This document shows, in pieces, positions 58,331 through 64,000 of a stretch of 64,000 bases of DNA. The stretch is from Nematostella vectensis (lineage: Eukaryota; Cnidaria; Anthozoa; Actiniaria; Edwardsiidae), in NCBI RefSeq assembly GCF_932526225.1, contig NC_064034.1:6372001-6436000 (forward strand). The letters are read 5' to 3'. Both the position numbers and the translations under genes were made by a program. The stretch's first letter is position 1, and each line of letters opens with the position of its first letter. The notes beneath the pieces were generated by a model that saw nothing but the letters and a program-made list of their open reading frames with translations, searched no databases and was not told the origin of the DNA.

Positions 58331-61300
58331 TCACTGCCATGCTTGACGCAGCATCTTAATTGAAGCTAGTCTGTTAGAGATCACTGTCACCAGTATGAGC
58401 ACCAGTAATGTACCAGCAATAAACCAGTAGTCAAAGTCCTCTTTCAAGACATCAAACATGCGTGAGGGTGTGATTTGTGCCCAATACAAATCCAATCCAT
58501 AGCCAAACACAAGACAGGTTGACTCTAGACCAGAGGGTGCCGTATGTATTCCCTTGATATACATAACTGTTGGGAATAAAGCATAAAAAGAAAACCATTT
58601 TATAACAGTTTCAAAAGTCTCTTGTTAGCTTTCTTGAACACAACATGAAGAATTGGTTCAATTAAAAGACATTTGATATTAGCACAATCTCAATAAAACA
58701 AAAGTGTGCAAAACTGAAATGGCAAAAAAAACAAAACAAAGGAGCAACTTCAGAATACCCGTCCACTGTGGAGCCACGTTACTGCCGTGGTCCGCAGTCC
58801 GCAGTGAAGCCGTCTTTGCACTTTGCTTATTTATAGAACAAGGTATCAAATAATCTAAAAAAATCTAAGTCATTGCTACCGTGGTCCGCTGTGTAGCCGT
58901 CTGTGCATATTTATAGAACAAAGTATCAAATAATAAGTCTAAGTAATCTAAGTCACTGCTACCGTGGTCCGCGGCAGTCCGCTGTGTAGCCATCTGTGCA
59001 TATTTATAGAACGAAGTATCAAATAATAAGTCTTAGTAATCTAAGTCATTGCTACCGTGGTCTCTGGTCCGCAGTCAAGCCTTCTTTGCATATTTATAGA
59101 ACGAAGTATAAAATAATAAGTCTAAGTAATCTAAGTCATTGCTACCATGGTCTGCGGTCCGCAGTCAACCCTTCTTTGCATATTTATAGAACGAAGTATA
59201 AAATAATAAGTCTAAGTAATCTAAGTCACTGCTACCGTGGTCCGCAGTCCGCTGTGTAGCCGTCTGTGCATATTTATAGAACAAGGTATCAAATAATAAG
59301 TCTAAGTCACTGCTACCGTGGTCCGCAGTCCGCTGTGTAGCCGTCTGTGCATATTTATAGAACAAGGTATCAAATAATAAGTCTAAGTAGTCTAAGTCAC
59401 TGCTACCGCGGTCCGCAGTCCACTGTGTAGCCATCTGTGCATATTTATAGACAGCGGACCAACCAATTTCGCATTATGGATGAATTAGTAGTCTTTGACT
59501 GCGGACCGCGGACCAACATGACATATCCGATTATAATTTAATTGTGCAATGATAGATATTTTATATTGAGTAGTATTATAAATTAATTGTGCAATGATGG
59601 TCACTTTACATTAAGTAGTTCTGGACTGCGGACCGCGGACCGATGAATTTAGAGGCCTCAAAATGTAGACGGGTATTCTGAAGTTTAGTTAAAACAAAAC
59701 TATCTGAAGTAGAAATTTTTTAACATTTTTTTCTCAGTTTCTCAACTTTTTCATACAAGAAGTATAAAACAACCAGTAATTTTCTGCAAAAATGCAAATT
59801 GTCTGCAAAAATGCAAATTAGGCATGGAAATTAAATGTAGCACAAAACTTTTTACTGTTGGAGTAATATTGGATTTTTTTGTTTAAGGTCACTCTTACAG
59901 GAATCCTACTTGTTTGATTGTAATTGATGTAGGCTTGGGGCAACGTCACTCTTACAGGAAACCTACTTGTTTGATTGTAATTGATGTAAGCTTGGGGCAT
60001 GATTGTCATCTCAGGAATGTAGGGGTACAGTCCCTCTTCCCGGTCCTCCTGGGTGGGGTTGAATGTCCGCCGAGGGTCCAGGAAGTTCTTAGGGATGCTG
60101 AGGATGTACCCCGTTTGCAGCCCCAGCAACAAGTGCTTGTTAGTGATCCCTCGCTCAGTGATGCTCACGGTCATGGTGCGGATGGTGGTGGGGAAGACGT
60201 AGGACTGGTGGAGGATCATCGGGTGTGGTGGAGGGTCCATGGAAGAGAATGCAGTGCTACAGGGATAAAAAAAGAATTCATGTTTTGATATATTAAAAAA
60301 ATGAAGAAGGCCAACTATGCCACCATCATGCAATTCATCACACAAATCATTTCATCTGCTTTTAAAGGAGAAAGTGTCATTTGTAAGATTAGTAGAAACC
60401 TACAGTTAAGCCATTTCTGTTTAGATACAAAACCCCTTATAATTATGCAAAATAGTTTTGCTATTAAAGACCTCTTGTCGACCACACCTTTGTTATTGTT
60501 ATAAGACAATATTGGAATGCAAATTGTGAGAAGAATTATCAAAATTCTCATAAAAACCAACATTTAATGCTTATGTACAGTAATTGACCAATATCTACTG
60601 AAAATACACTATTTCAACCACTTCCATAAATTAGACTGTGGAAATGGATGCTTTCATACACTTTTGCTGGGATGATAAAATGATGGCTGACAGTGACCCT
60701 TTAAAAGAGTTTAGTCCTGTAAAAACAAGTCCCACTTAGACACATTTTGCTATAAATTACTCAGTATTTCCAGTGTTTGCAGAAGTCCTAGTATGGCAAG
60801 AGAATATGTAGCACAAATTACTGTACCTGTTCCTTTCCTCATATCCCTCATACAGCTCTAGCACCACCAGCTCATAGCGTCTTGACTTGGTGTTATACAT
60901 AGAGTAAACTGCCCAGTTCTCAGAATGGACTAGATGGACAGGACCCTTGGCATTCTTGTGACGATTTGTGTAGATAATCATGCCTAAAATTGAAAAAAAA
61001 AACACATAATTTTGAGCTAGTACAGGCACTTCCTCACTCCAGTGCAGAATGACAAAGCTAAACAGACCTAAGAATCCTCTGTAGTGGCATAGGATTAGTG
61101 TCCCCATGCATAGAACCATAGTTTGGTATAGTTGGCAGCCCACCCTTCCCTGTATGCTATTGGTATTCCTAAATCTGTCACACATATCCCACCTGTCACA
61201 GCATCAATCAAGTAAACTGAGGTGCTAGGCTTCCCATCTGTTACTGCCTCTGTTGCTATAGCAATCAGGTTTGGGTTCAAGTACTTGTAGAGCACTCTGC

Positions 61301-61354
61301 GGTCACCAAGCACTTTCCCTTGGGAATGGACATGCTCCAGGGGGTTCTTGCTTG
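58331..61354 (-). CDS. EMC1: EMC1, ER membrane protein complex subunit 1, C-terminal part
   Basis: EMC1 is the large luminal subunit of the ER membrane complex, which inserts tail-anchored and polytopic proteins. Four exons cover about 280 C-terminal residues: 61193-61354 ([16 protein letters not shown]), 60827-60983 ([33 protein letters not shown]), 59967-60256 ([17 protein letters not shown]-like [35 protein letters not shown]) and 58331-58566 ([25 protein letters not shown], then the single transmembrane helix [19 protein letters not shown] and a short basic tail). All match the conserved C-terminus of EMC1. The 59967 donor is GTAGGT, chosen because it keeps phase with the last exon. The N-terminal beta-propeller exons are beyond the window or beyond the element at 61967. 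The last intron begins with a 57-bp copy of the exon end. Confidence 0.93.
58746..59685. mobile_element. 940-bp TIR element with internal ~90-bp tandem repeats
   Basis: AACTTCAGAATACCCGTC at 58746-58763 is perfectly inverted at 59668-59685. Between them are about seven units of ~70-100 bp (CGTGGTCCGCAGTCCGCTG, TGCATATTTATAGAAC, AAATAATAAGTCTAAGTA) and CGGACCGCGGACC palindromes. There is no coding frame beyond repeat artefacts, and no clear target duplication. It lies in the last EMC1 intron. Confidence 0.82.
59888..60001 (-). repeat. 57-bp duplication of EMC1 exon end with 5' splice site
   Basis: Two tandem copies with period 57. In minus sense each reads CCCCAAGC, a segment ending ACAA, then GTAGG and TTTCCT or ATTCCT and GTAAGAGTGAC. 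The true junction is at 59967/59966 and the copy's at 59910/59909. Fifty-seven is a multiple of three, and the frame stays open through both copies. Confidence 0.93.
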
Positions 61355-61966
61355 CTGCAAACATATACAGGCAATTACATGTGAGAAGTGTTAAAATCAA
61401 TAATTTTCACATTGTGATTTAGAGTGAATTATTGCCTCTAGTGCATTATATACATATTGGAGTTTGTAAAAAAAAACATTTTGCTGATGTGAACAACGCT
61501 GTACTCAGGGGGGGGGGGGGGGGGGCACTTAGTACATAGGTGTACTTTATTCATCAAGAAAACAACTTGCCACATTGAACATTTCAAGCAATAAAATCAT
61601 GCATGAAAAATGTTTTCAGCCAAAAACAAAAACATGGCTATAAATACTTTACTTAAACAATTTGTGTATCAATTAATATTTTATCAAAATGATTCCAATA
61701 AATAAATATTGAGATTCCAATTTTTGTCACGGACGTTTTTGTTCATGTTTTTACTTTAATTGAAAAACTAATGGAAGAATAAAAAGATCATTCCTGCTGG
61801 TAAGTTATTGGTACTAGGGATACACAATGGATATAAAACATCAGTGTACTGTAACCTTCAAAGACCACATGAAGCCAAAGTTTGTCACGGATTCAACATT
61901 CTTCTTAAGTCTAAATTTTGAATGGGAAAATCATTGTTAATGTACAGGCTTGGCTAACAAAAAAAA
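61355..61966. other. EMC1 intron sequence
   Basis: AT-rich, no exon recognised. Holds a G18 run at 61508-61525. Confidence 0.5.
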
Positions 61967-64000
61967 CTAGGCTGTTTTGATACATAAATGCCTAATAAAA
62001 CTAGGGACAGTCACCGGACCATAAAATATGGTTGAGACGTGAACCTTGGCCACATCTTCCCTTCTTGGCCAGTGAAAAGTGGTTGCTCCGACTTTGTACA
62101 GGAACTTGAAGTTGACATGTGTTGCAGTGGCATCCAGTACTCGACCAATGTAAAAGTTCTTTACATAATCTACAGCATAGTATTCCCCTTGTTGAATGGG
62201 CAATGGTGGGATGCGTGAAAGCCTTTTCTGGTGTAGCTCTTGAACCATCAGTATGCAGTATGCAGGTATGTCTTGCTGGGTAACCATCTTGCACTTGGTT
62301 GCAAGACATCTTGCATATATACAAGTAAATACACCACAGTCAAATGAATTCACCTGTTGAGTCACCGTCCTCATCCATTTCACATATCTCCAAGTCACTA
62401 TCTATGTCCCTGTCACTCTCTGTATCACTATCCTCGCTGCTTTCATCAGTGGCCACACTTCCACCACTCTCATCACCTGAACTCTCACCCCAAGGTATAT
62501 CTTGATTTCCATGCAAATGGATCACTTTATGGGGAGAAGGTTGACTTGAATATAGGCGACAGTGCAGACTAGGTCCCTCACTTGGCTCCAAGCAATGGAT
62601 CTTTGCTATACCAGGTATAGGCTTTGCCTCTAGAAAGCAATTATCATGCCCAAGTTTGATGCTAGCTTTGATTATATCTGCCTTGAGAAAAAGATGAGTA
62701 GAGATGGCAGAACACATTGCGTTAGCAACTTTGGCAAATTCCTCAGCATTCCCTACTCTTGGCACTTGTCTAGATGACACTGCTGTCCACACGACCCTTT
62801 TGACAGTCCCCCCTAATCCATCGACTACCCCTTTTCTATGCGATGATGCGAAAAAATGACAATTGATCTTGACGCCATTTTGTTGCAGTGTTTGGTAAAA
62901 GTTTGCCATATACCTTTTCTTAAATTGGGAGCTGGGACCATCTGAAAAGATATCAACACTTGCAACCTGTGGGAACATCTCTTTTACCAAAGTATTAATA
63001 GTATAGTCCATGAAGACTGCTATTGATTGCTTGTCATGGTTGTGATCATCGGTGACTATATCATGGGAGTTACAGCCCATATGGCTACTGTGAACAATGT
63101 CACCTGTTCTTGGCACCAATGTGCTGATTGGATTTCATCCTGGTGCTGGCATGTGTAATTTTCTGAGAAATCTACTTGTACAACTGCTTCATTTTCATTT
63201 AAGTTGGCAATACGGTCTTCAAAAAAGGCTGATTGCTTCCTCTTGATGAACACATGCTCTAAAAAGCTAGGGATTTTCTCACTCAGACAATCTAGGGCCT
63301 CTTCTACAGTTCCCTCCTTGATTGTTTTCTGCATTTTTGTTACAGTTTTAGGCTTGTCCTGTTTTATGTCTATAGTGTTAGTAACCCTTTCCCATTGACT
63401 CCACTTTACAACATCATCTAAAGGGGCATCTTCTTTAATGCCATCCAGCCAGTTGGGACAGTCGACACATTTCCCCATCATGCAATCCTCTTTGCCACTG
63501 TCACAAACAAATTGGTCGACAAATGATCCAGAATATGCTGGAAAGCTGGAAAGCTCCTTACTGAGACAATCACAAAGACACTTCACATTCTCATGGTGCA
63601 TGCAAAGACAGACTTCTCTTGGCATTGAGGACTGCAGCAAAACATTAACTGGCCGCAATGAGCTAAATTTACTTAGACCTATCTTTATACTAGGATGCTC
63701 TTTCTGAAACAATCCAAATGTTTCTTTTAAAGACCATATCAAATGTCTCTTTTGAAGTTTGGATTTCTTGCCATCCTTTCTGACGATTACAAATTCACGT
63801 CGTCCTGGGGCCTGACGGGAGATTGAGTCCAGAAAATTGAACTTCTCTGCGTTTTTAACTGTAAACTCAACGATTTTGTTGTTGCCTGAACTGCATGATT
63901 TCTGCTCTTTCAATGACACACCAGCAGATTTGGCAAGTTTTCGAACAACTGCACTTCTTTTTCTAGGGCTGTGTGGGAGATGTGGTGTCACCTTGTGAAC
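61967..64000 (-). pseudogene. transposase-like (RNase H-fold) gene with Ulp1-protease C-terminal segment, frameshifted, partial
   Basis: Three overlapping minus-strand frames encode one cnidarian-type mobile-element protein. Frame A (64000-63056) has a Cys/His-rich region (CLCMHHENVKCLCDCLS, CMMGKCVDCPNW) and the acidic motif VQVDFSENYTCQHQDE. Frame B (about 63119-62340) continues with IFSDGPSSQFKKRY and FFASSHRKGVVDGLGGTVKR, then an acidic Ser/Asp tail; the motif order fits a DDE/RNase H-like core, which is an inference. Frame C (about 62398-61967) carries NSFDCGVFTCIYARCL, the cysteine-box of Ulp1/SENP proteases, and a WPRREDVA-containing tail. The A-to-B shift lies near 63060-63090. The B-to-C overlap (62340-62398) may be a splice acceptor (CAACAG then GTGAATTC). 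The protease His/Asp part is missing. The 5' end is outside the window. Confidence 0.7.

Noticed and set aside
58996-59434. Open frames repeating [27 protein letters not shown]
   Set aside because: Translation of the internal repeats of the TIR element at 58746-59685.
1-64000. tRNA or rRNA genes
   Set aside because: I looked for cloverleaf-like blocks and rRNA cores and saw none I could support; a covariance-model scan would be decisive.

Overview
The window is eukaryotic nuclear DNA: AT-rich, intron-dense, with GT-AG introns mostly of 0.1-2.5 kb and many transposon relics and minisatellites. Gene content and exon structure point to an animal. The protein flavour (a DD3-3-like secreted protein, a CAP/EGF protein, a MECA-like orphan GPCR, a cnidarian-type transposase-like gene) suggests an anthozoan cnidarian, probably a sea anemone such as Nematostella. 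The species is inference.

Layout, left to right. 1-3100: duplicated repeats, a short minisatellite and possibly a plus-strand terminal exon. 3256-6319 (-): 5' part of a secreted DD3-3-like gene. 7463-8453 (-): an intronless class A GPCR broken by one extra base in a G run. 11379-28902 (-): UPF2, the NMD scaffold, with 31 coding exons that join in frame. 29394-38677 (+): a complete 13-exon CACHD1 (VWA plus Cache, calcium-channel-modulator family), head-to-head with UPF2. 39801-47446 (+): a CAP-domain protein with EGF-like modules and two possible 3' ends. 48703-51462 (-): a two-exon gene for an unidentified ~10-TM protein of 801 residues. 51756-55889 (+): a complete 9-exon hydroxypyruvate isomerase (HYI), head-to-head with the membrane gene. 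58331-61354 (-): the C-terminal exons of EMC1. 61967-64000 (-): a decayed transposase-like element with a Ulp1-protease C-terminal segment, probably in an EMC1 intron.

The genes are unrelated in function (NMD, channel modulation, small-molecule isomerisation, ER membrane insertion). The feature that unites the window is structural. In at least six places a short segment spanning an exon-intron junction has been tandemly copied, from 2 to 27 times, so that copies of a real splice site lie in the adjacent intron. This happens at UPF2 exon 20 (27 copies), CACHD1 exons 10 and 12, HYI exon 7, an EMC1 exon and DD3-3-like exon 5. A seventh array in the DD3-3-like gene resembles a 3' splice-site region, and another sits at the stop codon of the membrane-protein gene. 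I consider this recurrent 'splice-junction minisatellite' pattern the most interesting observation here.
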